Of a stretch of DNA of 64,000 bases, positions 35,286 to 45,540 are shown one piece after another. The stretch is from contig NZ_JBBNAC010000001.1 in the NCBI RefSeq assembly GCF_037996825.1, positions 2,976,001 to 3,040,000 of the forward strand, written 5' to 3'. The notes below the pieces were generated by a model that searched no databases, was not told the origin of the DNA, and was given only the letters and a program-made list of their open reading frames with translations. The position numbers were made by a program, and so were the translations under genes. This DNA comes from Bdellovibrio sp. BCCA. Lineage in GTDB: Bacteria > Bdellovibrionota > Bdellovibrionia > Bdellovibrionales > Bdellovibrionaceae. Every line of letters begins with the position of its first letter. The stretch's first letter is position 1.

Positions 35286-35890
35286 GTTTCTTTTTTCTGA
35301 TTCTCAAGCCACGCCAGCAAACGATCGACTTCTTTTAAAAGATGTTGCTCATCGCGATTGTTGTGCAAAACAAAATCAGCTTCTTGCTCTTTAAATTGAA
35401 TGGGAATTTGCGAGGCAATTCGCATCTCGATTTCATCGTCGGTCCATTTGTTACGACGTTGCAGACGTTCCCGTTGTTGCCCTTTTGTACAACTCACAAC
35501 AATGATTCCATCAAACTGATCTTGAGCTTTGGTTTCAAAAAGCAGAGGCACATCGTAAACAGCCAAAGCCTCATTCATGCCCTCAAGCAGACGACGGCGA
35601 CGGCGCGTTTCTTCGCGCACCAACGGATGAAGAATCCCTTCCAAGCGATGCAAAAGTTCCGGATGACCGAAAACATGTTGTCCTAATTTGCGACGATCCA
35701 ACGATCCATCTTCCAAAAGGAAGTCGCTTCCGAAAGCGTTGATGACAGACTTAAGTCCAGGAGATCCTGATTTCACGACTTCTTTGGCAATTTCATCGGC
35801 ATCAATGACAGGAATGGAATGTTCTCTAAGCATACGGCTCACGGTGCTCTTGCCACAAGCTATACCTCCGGTCAGTCCTATCCATTTCAT
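35282..35890 (-). CDS. coaE: Dephospho-CoA kinase
   Basis: 202 residues. It phosphorylates the ribose 3'-OH of dephospho-CoA, the last step of CoA synthesis. P-loop GLTGGIACGKSTVS is near 5-18, followed by VIDADEIAKEVV, the family GSLDRRKLGQHVF block, LHPLVREE and a VYDVPLLFE strand. ATG 35890 has AAGGAG seven bases upstream. It is convergent with the small exported gene, with stops overlapping, and divergent from the PEGA kinase gene. Confidence 0.95.
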   Translation of the reverse strand: MKWIGLTGGIACGKSTVSRMLREHSIPVIDADEIAKEVVKSGSPGLKSVINAFGSDFLLEDGSLDRRKLGQHVFGHPELLHRLEGILHPLVREETRRRRRLLEGMNEALAVYDVPLLFETKAQDQFDGIIVVSCTKGQQRERLQRRNKWTDDEIEMRIASQIPIQFKEQEADFVLHNNRDEQHLLKEVDRLLAWLENQKKET

Positions 35891-35903
35891 AGACAAATCT
35901 CCT

Positions 35904-35930
35904 TAAGGATTAATTTTATTTTACCGATAG
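35904..35930 (+). promoter_or_regulatory. Sigma-28 (FliA)-like promoter for Ser/Thr kinase gene
   Basis: TAAG-N15-ACCGATAG has the sigma-28 spacing and six of eight bases of the GCCGATAA box. The predicted start is about 18-20 bases before ATG 35956. It resembles the element at 32618. Confidence 0.4.
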
Positions 35931-35955
35931 ACTTCTCAAAGGGGAACAGGAATTC

Positions 35956-37926
35956 ATGTCTCAGCCCGTAGAGCAGTTTGGTAAGTACATTCTTCTAGAG
36001 CGTCTCGCTGCAGGCGGCATGGCCGAAGTGTACCTGTCTAAGTCAACGGGAGCGGTTGGCGTCAATAAGTTTGTCGCTATCAAACGCATCCTCCCCCAAT
36101 ATTCCGATCATCAAGAATTTATTGAGATGTTTAAAGAAGAGGCAAAGATCGCCGTGAACCTGAATCACGGAAACGTTGTCTCAATTTACGATTTCGGTGT
36201 GGAAAGAAGCCAGTTCTTCCTTGTCATGGAATACGTGGAAGGAAGAAATCTTCGCCAAATTCTCAATGAGCTTAAAAAGTCCAACACACAATTCATCATC
36301 GAACAGATCGTTTACATGATGAAAGAAGTGGCTGCCGGACTTGATCACGCTCACCGCTGCATCGACGGCACAACGGGAAAACCTTTGAACATCGTTCACC
36401 GTGACATGAGTCCACAAAACATCATGGTCAGTTTTGAAGGTGAAGTAAAAATCATCGACTTCGGTATCGCTAAAGCAGAAACACAGCTCGAAGCTACAAA
36501 AGCCGGAACTCTTAAAGGAAAATACGGCTACATGAGTCCCGAGCAAGCAGACGGGCAAGCCATTGACCCACGCACGGATATTTTCTCTTTAGGTATCGTT
36601 CTTTGGGAGCTTTTGGCCAATGACCGTCTTTTCACTTCCAATAGTGAAGCGGCGATCTTAAGAAAAATTCGTGAGTGCCAAGTTCCTTCCATCCGTAAGA
36701 TCAATCCTTCCGTTCCTCCGGAATTGGAAAGAATTGTTAATAAAGCTTTGGCAAAAGATAAGAGCCTTCGCTACCAAACAGCGGCGGCCTTGCACCGTGA
36801 TTTGAATCGTTTCTTGAATACGCAATACCCTGAATTTTCTCCTCACGATTTCAGCGTTTTCATGAAGAACGCATTTTCTGCGGCCTTCCTTGAACAACGC
36901 CGCAAGCTTGTTGAGTTCGCGAAAATCCAAGGAAACAATCCGGAAGATAAAACCGTTGTGACACAGACGGATCTTCGCGGCAACTCGGCACCTCGTCCTC
37001 CAGCAGCAGCCCCCACAGCCGCAGAAGCCAGTGATGATGATAAATTAAATCTAGATACTTCCACAGATATTCGTGTGAACTTGGATAATTTAAAGCCACC
37101 TCCACGTCCAACGGGAGCGGCTCCAGCCAACACTCATACGAATACCAATATCACGCAAACTCGCACGCAAGCTACGGGAACATTTGCCTCTGGCAACAAC
37201 ACGATGACTCGCACTCCTTCTGGGGGATATGCGGGAACTCGCCCGGCTATTCCGAAGTCAGCGTCCTCAGCATCGTCGATAGAAAATATCACGGGCATGG
37301 CGATGAAAGCTGTGATCGGCTTGATCCTTATGATCGGAGGCTGGTGGGTATTTAATAATTTTGTTTCGAAAAAATCTCCTAACAAAGCACCGACCGCTGT
37401 CGGTATGGCGCCAGTGACTTCCGGTGGAGAAAACCAAGCCAGCAACAACAACGGTATTCAACAAACGGATTTGTCTGCGACATCTCCTGAATACACCGTC
37501 ACGCTTTACAGTAATCCAGACCGTGCCCGCGTTGTTATTGATGGCGTAGATACAGGTGAATTTACTCCCGCGCGTAAAACTGTGAAAGCAAACACACCAT
37601 TTAGCCTTCGTCTTGTTAAAGAAGGTTACACGGATTTAGTGACAACAATCACTCCGACTTATGAAGCTTACTCATTCACAGGAACGATGCAAAGACTTCC
37701 TCGTGTGGCTTCCGTCATCATCAATATTGTGAATGGTGGAGCTAATCCTGAACTTCGCATCGCCGGAGTTCCTGTTAACATCAAACCTTCCGGAGATGCT
37801 TATCTCATCCAAGCGGAAGTCGGTGTTAAGATTCAAGCACGCAATAAAACCACAGGACTTTCAGCAGAAACCACTGTCACAGTTCCTGCGGATCAACGAA
37901 AAATTTTAGACTTGTATTTGAAGTAA
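35956..37926 (+). CDS. Ser/Thr protein kinase with membrane segment and PEGA domain
   Basis: 656 residues. The N-terminal kinase domain (about 10-285) has the Gly-rich loop ERLAAGGMAEVY, VAIKRI (catalytic Lys), IVHRDMSPQN (catalytic Asp), KIIDFGIAK (DFG) and GYMSPEQADG. A Pro/Thr/Asn-rich linker (330-440) leads to one membrane segment (about 450-470). The C-terminal part holds a PEGA domain (near 510-570: RVVIDGVDTGEFTPAR, LRLVKEGYTDL). The kinase is cytoplasmic and the PEGA domain should be periplasmic. The type is common in Myxococcus and Bdellovibrio. AGGA precedes the ATG by five bases. The acyl-CoA ligase starts 39 bases after its stop. Confidence 0.92.
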   Translation: MSQPVEQFGKYILLERLAAGGMAEVYLSKSTGAVGVNKFVAIKRILPQYSDHQEFIEMFKEEAKIAVNLNHGNVVSIYDFGVERSQFFLVMEYVEGRNLRQILNELKKSNTQFIIEQIVYMMKEVAAGLDHAHRCIDGTTGKPLNIVHRDMSPQNIMVSFEGEVKIIDFGIAKAETQLEATKAGTLKGKYGYMSPEQADGQAIDPRTDIFSLGIVLWELLANDRLFTSNSEAAILRKIRECQVPSIRKINPSVPPELERIVNKALAKDKSLRYQTAAALHRDLNRFLNTQYPEFSPHDFSVFMKNAFSAAFLEQRRKLVEFAKIQGNNPEDKTVVTQTDLRGNSAPRPPAAAPTAAEASDDDKLNLDTSTDIRVNLDNLKPPPRPTGAAPANTHTNTNITQTRTQATGTFASGNNTMTRTPSGGYAGTRPAIPKSASSASSIENITGMAMKAVIGLILMIGGWWVFNNFVSKKSPNKAPTAVGMAPVTSGGENQASNNNGIQQTDLSATSPEYTVTLYSNPDRARVVIDGVDTGEFTPARKTVKANTPFSLRLVKEGYTDLVTTITPTYEAYSFTGTMQRLPRVASVIINIVNGGANPELRIAGVPVNIKPSGDAYLIQAEVGVKIQARNKTTGLSAETTVTVPADQRKILDLYLK

Positions 37927-37965
37927 TCCCCTTCGTTATACATTTGCAACTTGGGAGTTATCATC

Positions 37966-39744
37966 ATGACGAAGCCCACCACTTTGGGACATTCTATTCT
38001 CAGCATGCGCGGTCGCAATCCCAATCACACCGCTGTGAAATTTAAAACCAATGGTTCGTGGACTTCAAAAACTTGGCCCGAGTATTACCAAGATGTAGAA
38101 AATGTCGGGTCTGCCCTTCTGTCCATGGGGATCAAAGAAGGCGATAGAGTTGCGATCATGGCGAATACACGTTACGAGTGGTCAGTCATGGATCTTGCGA
38201 TCTTCGGTATCAAAGCGATCACCGTTCCTATTTATCAGAACAACACGGCCGAAGATGTTGAATATATTTTAAATAACTGTCAGGCACGCGTTTTGGTTTG
38301 TGAAACTCGCGGCCCTTTGAAAATTTTCGAAACTGTTAAAGACAAATGCCCGACGATTGAAAAGTTGGTGGTCTTCGAAAACACTTGCCCTAATCCTGAC
38401 GCAATCACTTGGGATCGTGTGCACAAGATGGGACAAGACTATTTGGTCAAACATCCCGATCAATATCGTAGAACTTGCGAAACCATCGTAGCTTCCGACA
38501 CGGCAACGATTCTTTATACATCCGGAACAACCGGAAGGCCGAAGGGCGTGGTTCTTACTCACCTTCAGGCTTTCAGTGAAGTTTCAGAGGCCTTTCCCTT
38601 CTGTGGTGCCAAAGAAGAAGACGTTTCACTGAGCTTCCTTCCCTATGCTCATATTTTGGGCCGTATCGAACACTGGGGTCATTTGTATATCGGCTTTACA
38701 ATGGCGTATGCTGAAAGCTTAGAAAAGATTCGGGGCAATCTTACTGAAATTCGTCCAACTATCATGGTTTCCGTTCCGCGTATTTTTGAAAAAATCTATG
38801 CGGCTATTTGGGCGCAAGTACAAACACAGCCATTGAAGATGAAAGTCTTTAATTGGGCTCTTTCCATTGGTAAAAAAGTCGGCGAATACAAAATGAGCGG
38901 ACAGATTCTGCCTTTGGATCTTTTGGTAAAATACGAAATGGCTCGCAAGCTGGTTTTAGGAAAAATCACGGAAGCTTTTGGTGGTCGTTTGCGTTTTGCT
39001 ATTAGCGGTGGTGCTCCGATTTCAAAAGACATCGCTTTGTTCTTTCACTCTGCAGGAATTTTAATTCTGGAAGGTTATGGCCTGACAGAAACAACCGCGG
39101 CGATCACCGTGAATACACCTTTTAACTATCGCTTTGGCAGCGTCGGTCGTCCGATTGGCGAAGTGCAATTAAAAATTGCCGAAGACGGAGAAATCTTAGT
39201 TAAAAGCGACAAGGTGATGAAGGAATACTATCAAAACCCGGAAGCCACGAAAGAAGCTTTCACAGACGGTTGGTTTCATACCGGCGATATCGGTGAAATT
39301 CTTCCCAGTGGTGATTTAAAAATCACGGATCGTAAAAAGGATTTGATTAAAACGGCCGGTGGTAAATACGTAGCACCTCAGCGCCTTGAAGGCTTGTTAA
39401 AACTTTCTCCATATATCGCGCATGTGCATATCCATGGCGATCAGAAGAAATACATCGTGGCCTTGCTGACGATGGACCGCCCTTCCGTTGAACAATTGGC
39501 GAAAGAAAAAAATGTCAGCTACAGCGATTGGAATTCTTTGGTGAATTCTTCTTTTGTGCAAGATATTGCCCGCAAAGCCGTCGCTGATGCCAATGCGCAA
39601 CTGGCAAGTTACGAAAGCATTAAAAAGTATTTGGTTCTTCCCAATGAATTCACGATTGAAGGCGGGGAACTTACTCCTTCTTTGAAAGTGAAGCGCAAAG
39701 TGTTGGATCAAAAATTTAAGGATAAAATCGAAGAATTGTATGTT
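37966..39744 (+). CDS. Long-chain acyl-CoA synthetase (FadD/FadD15-like)
   Basis: 593 residues counting from ATG 37966 (GGGAG eight bases upstream; the in-frame TTG at 37951 is less likely). The stop codon follows at 39745-39747. It activates a fatty acid through an acyl-AMP to acyl-CoA. The AMP-binding signature is LYTSGTTGRPKGVVLTH (near 182-198). Other blocks are FLPYAHILGRIEHWG, GYGLTETTAAI, WFHTGDIGE and the hinge KDLIKTAGGKYVAPQ. It is a typical bacterial long-chain enzyme of the AMP-forming type. It is the first gene of the seven-gene + strand operon, with the next ATG 17 bases after its stop. The chain length used cannot be told. Confidence 0.9.
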
Positions 39745-39764
39745 TAACACGACTTAGGGACACC

Positions 39765-41177
39765 ATGAATTGTGTCGAGCTCTTCACGCAAAAGGCAAAA
39801 GAACATCCCGAGCGGACGGCCATTTGGCTTTCTCCGACGGAGCAGATTTCTTTTGCCGAGCTTCTGCACCACGGCGGTAAAGCCCAAGTCACTTTGCGAA
39901 AAATGAATCTCAAAGCCGGAGATTCACTGCTGCTTCTGGAAACTTTGACTCCCCAACTTTATGCGATCATTTGTGCTGCCTTAGGCATGGGAGTTTCGGT
40001 CATCCTGGTCGAGCCGTGGATGCCAGTCACAGATATTGAACACGTTATTAATCTGGTAAAACCAAAACTTTTTGTGACTCGTTGGTGGGGATATCCCTGG
40101 GGCCTTCGCGTTTCTTCCATTCGCCATATTCCCCGCTGGATGCACGTAACAAGTCTTTTTAAAGAGCCGACTTCTGATTTCAAAGCGGAATCCGTCGATC
40201 CGCAGATTCCTGGGATTATCACTTTCACAACGGGAACTACGGGAAAACCCAAAGGCGTGCGCCGCAATCAAGGCTACCTCATTGACCAATATCATGCTCT
40301 CGATCATTCCCTTGGACTTTCAAAACATGAAGGACCCGATATGACTTTATTTGCTAACTTTGCTTTAGCGAATCTGGCAGCGGGCCGCACCTCGGTGATT
40401 GTAAATCCGAAGTGGAAGAAGAGCCAGCTTGAACACATCTTTGCCCTTCCCAAAGAGCAGCAACCTGTGACCCTGACAACGGGCCCTGCATTTTTGTTAG
40501 AGCTTTTCAAATATCAAAATGTTTTACCAGAGCTTAAATCCATTCATGTCGGTGGAGCACTGACGGACACATGGATTTTTAAAGAGGCTTTCAAACGTTG
40601 GCCCGAGTCTCAGTTTCAGCATCTTTACGGAAGCAGTGAAGCTGAACCCGTCGCTCACGCAGATGCACGTAAAGCTGTTTCTTTTTCTGAAGGGAAAGGA
40701 TATTTCCAAACGCTTTTCGTCGGTCATCCGGCATCTGATATTCAATCAAAATTTGAAGACACAGGCCTTTGGGTGACAGGCCCTCATGTTTGCCCTGAAT
40801 ACATTGGCAATGCGGAAGAAAACAAAAAGAACAAGCGTAGAGACTCAGAAGGACATGTTTGGCATTCAATGGGTGACCGTATTGTCTCTGATGAAAAAGG
40901 CTGGTGGTACTCCGGCCGAAGTCAGCAATCTTTGGAAGATTTTGAACTTGAGCAACAAGTCTACGCATTTTTAAAATCCAGCAAAGCGTTTCTTCATAAA
41001 ACTCGAACCGGTCTTTGCTTAGTCGGAGAAAATTTGATTGGCAAAGAATTGGATATTAAAAAAACATTCCCGGTCATTCAAGCCGTGCACGAAGCTAAAA
41101 TTATTCGCGACAGAAGACACCGTGCCCGTATTGACCGTTTACAAAGTTTAAAAAAGGCAGGTCTTCATGACCTTTAA
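39765..41177 (+). CDS. AMP-dependent acyl-ligase, OleC-like
   Basis: 470 residues, short for the family. The signature reads FTTGTTGKPKGVRRNQ (near 154-169). Later blocks are HLYGSSEAEPVAH and WHSMGDRIVSDEKGWWYSGR in place of the usual TGDxxxxxxxGxxxxxGR. The sequence pattern recalls OleC-type beta-lactone synthetases and small acyl-AMP ligases more than acyl-CoA synthetases; this is from memory of the motifs only. The stop lies eleven bases inside the following gene, so the two are translationally coupled. In this operon it may act on a product of the acyl-CoA ligase. Confidence 0.78.
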   Translation: MNCVELFTQKAKEHPERTAIWLSPTEQISFAELLHHGGKAQVTLRKMNLKAGDSLLLLETLTPQLYAIICAALGMGVSVILVEPWMPVTDIEHVINLVKPKLFVTRWWGYPWGLRVSSIRHIPRWMHVTSLFKEPTSDFKAESVDPQIPGIITFTTGTTGKPKGVRRNQGYLIDQYHALDHSLGLSKHEGPDMTLFANFALANLAAGRTSVIVNPKWKKSQLEHIFALPKEQQPVTLTTGPAFLLELFKYQNVLPELKSIHVGGALTDTWIFKEAFKRWPESQFQHLYGSSEAEPVAHADARKAVSFSEGKGYFQTLFVGHPASDIQSKFEDTGLWVTGPHVCPEYIGNAEENKKNKRRDSEGHVWHSMGDRIVSDEKGWWYSGRSQQSLEDFELEQQVYAFLKSSKAFLHKTRTGLCLVGENLIGKELDIKKTFPVIQAVHEAKIIRDRRHRARIDRLQSLKKAGLHDL

Positions 41178-42183
41178 AATTTTAGCTCGCTCTGAAACAT
41201 CAGATAAATCGGCGTTTGACTCTTTGTTCGCGAAAGCACCTTCTCTCTTGCGCACAACAGAAGAGGCCTTCGGTATGGCGCCAGAAGTTTGGACTCAAGC
41301 TCTGCTCGGTCGACCATTACCATTCCCTTGCGAATTCTGGATTGCCACAGAGAATGACAACGTCATTGGACGTATTGGTGCGAACTTATCGCCATTCTAT
41401 AAAGATCACGGTTATCTTGGTTTCTTTGAAGCAAAAGATAAATCAACGGCGCACTCTCTTTTAGAGAAAGCCAGTTCCTGGTTGCGTTCAAAAGGTGTTA
41501 AAGCGGCGGTAGGACCTGTGAATTTAAACACGTGGCTTCCCTACCGATTCCGCACGGATTGGAAAGATCCACAAGTTTTTTCTTGGGAGCCAAACCATCC
41601 TCGTGCTTATTCTGAATATTTTGAATCGTTTGGTTTTCAAAACTATGCTTCTTATCACTCCAATGGATACACAGGTCTGAAAGATCTTTTCGAGAGTACA
41701 AAGGCGGACTACGAAAAAGCTTTGCAAAAAGGTTTTTCGTTCAGACCCTTGATCGCAGAACAAATGCTGCAAAAAGATATTCCTTCTCTTCACCGTATTA
41801 CGATGGCGGCTTTTCAAAAGAATTTTCTCTTTGAGCCTGTGCCCCTAGACTATTTCAAAGAATTCTATGTTCCTCTGGCTAAGAAAGAAAATTTAGAGCA
41901 TGCTGTTTTTGCAGTCTCACCGAGTGGAGAAGATGTTGGTTACTTTTTCAATGTCATCGAAAAAGATTATTTCGTCCTTAAAACAGTCGGCATTGATCCT
42001 GTTGCAAGAGGAAATGGTCTTTCAAACGCCATGCTTCACCACTGTCTTATCACCGCTGTACCAAAGGGGTTGGAAAAAACTATTTCCGCCCTGGTGAAGG
42101 CCGGAAATCAAAGCGAGTCCTACGGTAAAAAACAGAAACACCTGTGGACGCATGAATACACACTTTACAAAAAGGACTTGTAA
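41167..42183 (+). CDS. GNAT-family acyltransferase-like protein
   Basis: 338 residues. The C-terminal part has a GNAT acyl-CoA site, TVGIDPVARGNGLSNAML (motif A), preceded by GYFFNVIEKDYF strands. The N-terminal half (RIGANLSPFYKDHGYLG, AAVGPVNLNTWL) looks like a second, degenerate GNAT lobe, as in two-domain members. The substrate is unknown; an acyl donor from the neighbouring ligases is plausible. It starts inside the OleC-like gene and ends eight bases before the P450 gene. Confidence 0.75.
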   Translation: MTFKILARSETSDKSAFDSLFAKAPSLLRTTEEAFGMAPEVWTQALLGRPLPFPCEFWIATENDNVIGRIGANLSPFYKDHGYLGFFEAKDKSTAHSLLEKASSWLRSKGVKAAVGPVNLNTWLPYRFRTDWKDPQVFSWEPNHPRAYSEYFESFGFQNYASYHSNGYTGLKDLFESTKADYEKALQKGFSFRPLIAEQMLQKDIPSLHRITMAAFQKNFLFEPVPLDYFKEFYVPLAKKENLEHAVFAVSPSGEDVGYFFNVIEKDYFVLKTVGIDPVARGNGLSNAMLHHCLITAVPKGLEKTISALVKAGNQSESYGKKQKHLWTHEYTLYKKDL

Positions 42184-42191
42184 GGAACGTT

Positions 42192-43535
42192 ATGAGCAAA
42201 GTACCAGGACCTTCATTTTTAGAATTTGCGGCGAACACTCACAAACTTATCTGGAATCGCCTGGAGTATCTTGAAGAAACTCACCGCAAGTACGGCGAGA
42301 TCGTCAAGCTTCCCTTTGGTGTGCGCACGAGCTACATCATTTTTCACCCTGATTTGTTTCAGCAGGTTTTGGTAAGCCACCACAAAAAGTACTGGAAAGG
42401 TCGCACCTTTGAAAAAGCCAGCGGCTATCTTGGAAAAGGTCTTGCTACCAGTGAAGGCGAAGAATGGCTGACACAACGTCGTAAAATGAATCCGCATTTA
42501 CATCGCGAAGCCTTAAGCGGACTTTCGGAACTGATGGTTCACAACGTCGATAAAATGCTGGATCGTTGGGATGAAAAAAGAAAAAAAGGCGAACTGATTG
42601 AAGCCACCACAGAATTCCAACGACTTGCGATGGAAATCGTGGCTCGCGCTCTTTTAGGTTCTCAAGTTCCTGAAAAAGAAATCAATGACATCATTGAGGC
42701 TTTCAAATACGCACTTCAATTCACTGTCGATCGTACTCTGAATCCCTTGGATATTTCCGAATCTTTGCCTTTGCCTTCCAATATTAAATTTAAAAAGGCC
42801 ATGGAATTCTTAGACAGCGTCGTTTACCGCATGATTCGCGAAGAACGACAAAGAGAAAATCCCTCAGGCACTTTGCTTTCAATGCTTGTCTATGCTGAAG
42901 ATCCTGAAACAGGCGCAAGAATGACCGACAAACAACTTCGCGATGAAGTTTTGACGATGTTCTTGGGCGGTACAGATACCAGCGGCAACACAATGAGCTG
43001 GACTCTTTATAATCTTTTTGCCCATCAGGATATTTATCAAAAGGCCGTAGCCGAAGTCGATACGGCTTTGCAAGGTCGCTCACCTGGTTTTATGGATTTG
43101 CAAAATCTTAATTACATCAAACGTGTGATTGAGGAGACTTTACGCCTTTATCCTCAAAACTACATCATGTCTCGCGACAACCTTGAAGAAGACGTGATTG
43201 GCGGTTACACCATTCCAAAAGATTCTACGGTATTTTTAGGAGTATGGGTGGCGCACCGTCGAGGTGATTTCTGGGAAAATGCAATGACATTTAATCCCGA
43301 TCGCTTTTTACCGGAGAACCTTAAAGGACGCCATCAACAAGTTTACATTCCGTTCGGTGGTGGTCCCCGTAAATGCATCGGTTTTCAGTTTGCATTTATG
43401 GAAATGACTTTTGCGATGAGTCGCATTGTACAAAGATATAAATTTGAGATCACGAATTTTTCGCAAATCAAACCAAAACCGACTTGGTCTTTATGGCCAG
43501 GCCCGACGATGGACATTAAAATCACACCGCGATGA
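42192..43535 (+). CDS. Cytochrome P450
   Basis: 447-residue haem monooxygenase. The I-helix motif is GGTDTSGNTMSW, the K-helix is ETLRLYPQ (ExxR), and the haem loop FGGGPRKCIG carries the thiolate Cys395. The PxRF-type block NPDRFLPEN is present. There is no N-terminal membrane anchor, so it is soluble, as usual in bacteria. It resembles fatty-acid- and alkane-type P450s (CYP102/CYP4/CYP110-like pattern), a loose guess. No ferredoxin or reductase gene is adjacent, so redox partners must come from elsewhere. Its stop overlaps the MFS start as ATGA. Confidence 0.93.
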   Translation: MSKVPGPSFLEFAANTHKLIWNRLEYLEETHRKYGEIVKLPFGVRTSYIIFHPDLFQQVLVSHHKKYWKGRTFEKASGYLGKGLATSEGEEWLTQRRKMNPHLHREALSGLSELMVHNVDKMLDRWDEKRKKGELIEATTEFQRLAMEIVARALLGSQVPEKEINDIIEAFKYALQFTVDRTLNPLDISESLPLPSNIKFKKAMEFLDSVVYRMIREERQRENPSGTLLSMLVYAEDPETGARMTDKQLRDEVLTMFLGGTDTSGNTMSWTLYNLFAHQDIYQKAVAEVDTALQGRSPGFMDLQNLNYIKRVIEETLRLYPQNYIMSRDNLEEDVIGGYTIPKDSTVFLGVWVAHRRGDFWENAMTFNPDRFLPENLKGRHQQVYIPFGGGPRKCIGFQFAFMEMTFAMSRIVQRYKFEITNFSQIKPKPTWSLWPGPTMDIKITPR

Positions 43536-44698
43536 ATTGGAAAAGTCTGACTCCCCTTCTTTTGATTGTCTTTGTCGACATCCTCGGAATGATGATGATC
43601 ATTCCGCTTTTGCCGTTCTTTGCGATCAAATTGGGAGCCAGCGTCTTTGAAACCGGAGTCATCACCGCTTCCTATGCAGCGATGCAAATCATTTTCAGTC
43701 CTGTATTAGGCCGTCTTTCAGACCGTTTTGGTCGAAAGACTTTGTTACTTTTAAGTCAGTTCTTTTTGGCGAGCGGATTTTTCTTTCTCGCTTCAGCGCA
43801 AACTGTTGGGTTTGTTTTCTTTGCACGCATTCTTTCGGGCATTGGCGCTGGAAATTTATCCTTGGTACAGGCCATGATTTCGGATTCCACAGCGGATGAA
43901 AACAGAACCAAAGCTTTCGGTCTTTTCGGTGCGGTTTTTGGTCTCGCTTTAACCATAGGCCCTGCTATTTCAGGAGCTTTGGCGAAAATCAATTGGTCTG
44001 TGCCGATTTATTCTAGCTTCGCGCTTTCTTGCGTCAGTATTTTGCTAACAACCGTCCTGCTTCCCAAAGGTCTTCCATCAAAAGGAAAAGGTCCGGCGTT
44101 AGGAAGCGTTGTCAAAAAGTTTATTCTTCAACCACGTCCTCGCCAGTGTTTTTTACAGTTTATTTTCTTTTTCTGTTCGTTTGCTTTTCTGATTTCGGGC
44201 TTGGGCCTCATCATGGAAATGCGCTTTACCAACAGTCATGGAGAAAAATACGGCCCGTCTGAAATCGGTTATCTTTTCGGAGCTCTCGGGGTCATCGGCA
44301 TCGTTATTCAAGGTTTTATGCTTCCGAAACTGGAAAAACGTTTTGGCGATAAAAATCTAAGTTCTACAGGTTTCATTCTTACATTGCTGGGCTACGTCGG
44401 TGTTGGTCTTTCCCAAAATGTTTTTATATTTTTTGTGGCTTGCGGAGTTTTTGGAATTGGCAACTCTTTGATTCGTCCGACGGTGACCAGCCGACTCACC
44501 AAAAGCTTGCACAAATCAGAAGAAGGGTTGGCGTTGGGGTTTTCTAATTCTCTTCAATCCTTGGCCCAAGTTTTATGCCCCCCTTTAGGTGCTTATTTTA
44601 TTCAACAACAATGGATTCCTCAGTTGGGTCTTCTGATGGCGGGACTTTCTTTATTAGGATATTTTGCGGGAGTAAAACAGTATGACAGCGTGGCTTAG
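43532..44698 (+). CDS. Major facilitator superfamily transporter
   Basis: 388 residues, about twelve membrane segments. The loop 2-3 motif is GRLSDRFGRKTLLL, and motif GRLxDRxGRK marks the MFS drug-H+ antiporter type; a second degenerate copy follows near 290. It is likely an exporter for the product of this operon, since it sits between the P450 and the prenyltransferase. It overlaps the P450 by four bases and the next gene by 17. The substrate is not visible. Confidence 0.88.
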   Translation: MNWKSLTPLLLIVFVDILGMMMIIPLLPFFAIKLGASVFETGVITASYAAMQIIFSPVLGRLSDRFGRKTLLLLSQFFLASGFFFLASAQTVGFVFFARILSGIGAGNLSLVQAMISDSTADENRTKAFGLFGAVFGLALTIGPAISGALAKINWSVPIYSSFALSCVSILLTTVLLPKGLPSKGKGPALGSVVKKFILQPRPRQCFLQFIFFFCSFAFLISGLGLIMEMRFTNSHGEKYGPSEIGYLFGALGVIGIVIQGFMLPKLEKRFGDKNLSSTGFILTLLGYVGVGLSQNVFIFFVACGVFGIGNSLIRPTVTSRLTKSLHKSEEGLALGFSNSLQSLAQVLCPPLGAYFIQQQWIPQLGLLMAGLSLLGYFAGVKQYDSVA

Positions 44699-45539
44699 TT
44701 TTATAAAAGAACGTTTGCCTTTGGCCTCTTATGCGCTGATTGTTGGCGGCTTTGTCATGACAGCAAAAGCGGTGATGCAAACGCCGTGGACGTGGAAACT
44801 TCTCATTCCTTTTGTCGGTTTGCTTTTTTTCTTTATTGAACTTCGTTTGATGGACGAACTGAAAGATTATTCAAAGGATGTGGTGGCTCATCCGCAGCGC
44901 CCTTTACCTCGCGGACTTGTCAGTGTTGCTGCGATGAAAAAAGTCGTTAATGCTGGGCTTATAGTGATGTGGGCCTTTGCCGGACTTTCTTTTTTGTTAA
45001 ATGGTGCTTCGGCCATTACTTACGCCTTGATCGTTCTGTATCTTTATTTGATGTATAAAGAGTTCTTCGTCGGTGAAAGTCTTGCGAATAAACCGTTTCT
45101 TTATGCGTGCACTCATCAGATTATTATCGTTTTGCTTTTAGTCTATGCCGCAGCTTCTTTAAATCCTGAAGCCATTCACTCGGATTTGGCTTACCTTGCG
45201 GGCTTTGTGATCTTGGGATGCTTCTTTACTTACGAAGTCGCACGTAAAATGGATCCAAAGGCGCATCCTATTCTAAAAACTTATTTGTCTGTCTATGGCA
45301 GAAAAGGTGTCGCGGTTATTCTTATCTTCCTGCAGCTTGTAAGCTGGATCGCGGCGATTTTGATGAAAGAACAAGTTGTTTTATTTGGTCTTATCGCGGG
45401 CTCCGCTTTGTTGCTTCTATCTTGGTTTGCCTTTATGACAAACGAAGCAAAGTTCAAACTTGTCGAAACTGCAGGAACTCTGTGTCTGCTTATTAGTTTA
45501 TATGTCATTCCACTCAGCCTTTGGCTAACAAGAGGTTAA
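44682..45539 (+). CDS. UbiA-like membrane prenyltransferase
   Basis: 285 residues with about eight membrane segments. The first aspartate-rich motif is MDELKDYSKD (DxxxDxxxD), followed by HPQRPLPRGLVS, a block typical of UbiA-family prenyltransferases. The second metal motif is atypical: EVARKMDPKAHP in place of DxxxD with Gly. A prenyl or polyprenyl diphosphate would be joined to an acceptor made by the other enzymes. It overlaps the MFS gene and is one base from the next start. Alternative: an atypical UbiA-fold phosphatase or CDP-alcohol-type enzyme. Confidence 0.78.
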   Translation: MTAWLSFIKERLPLASYALIVGGFVMTAKAVMQTPWTWKLLIPFVGLLFFFIELRLMDELKDYSKDVVAHPQRPLPRGLVSVAAMKKVVNAGLIVMWAFAGLSFLLNGASAITYALIVLYLYLMYKEFFVGESLANKPFLYACTHQIIIVLLLVYAAASLNPEAIHSDLAYLAGFVILGCFFTYEVARKMDPKAHPILKTYLSVYGRKGVAVILIFLQLVSWIAAILMKEQVVLFGLIAGSALLLLSWFAFMTNEAKFKLVETAGTLCLLISLYVIPLSLWLTRG

Positions 45540-45540
45540 T

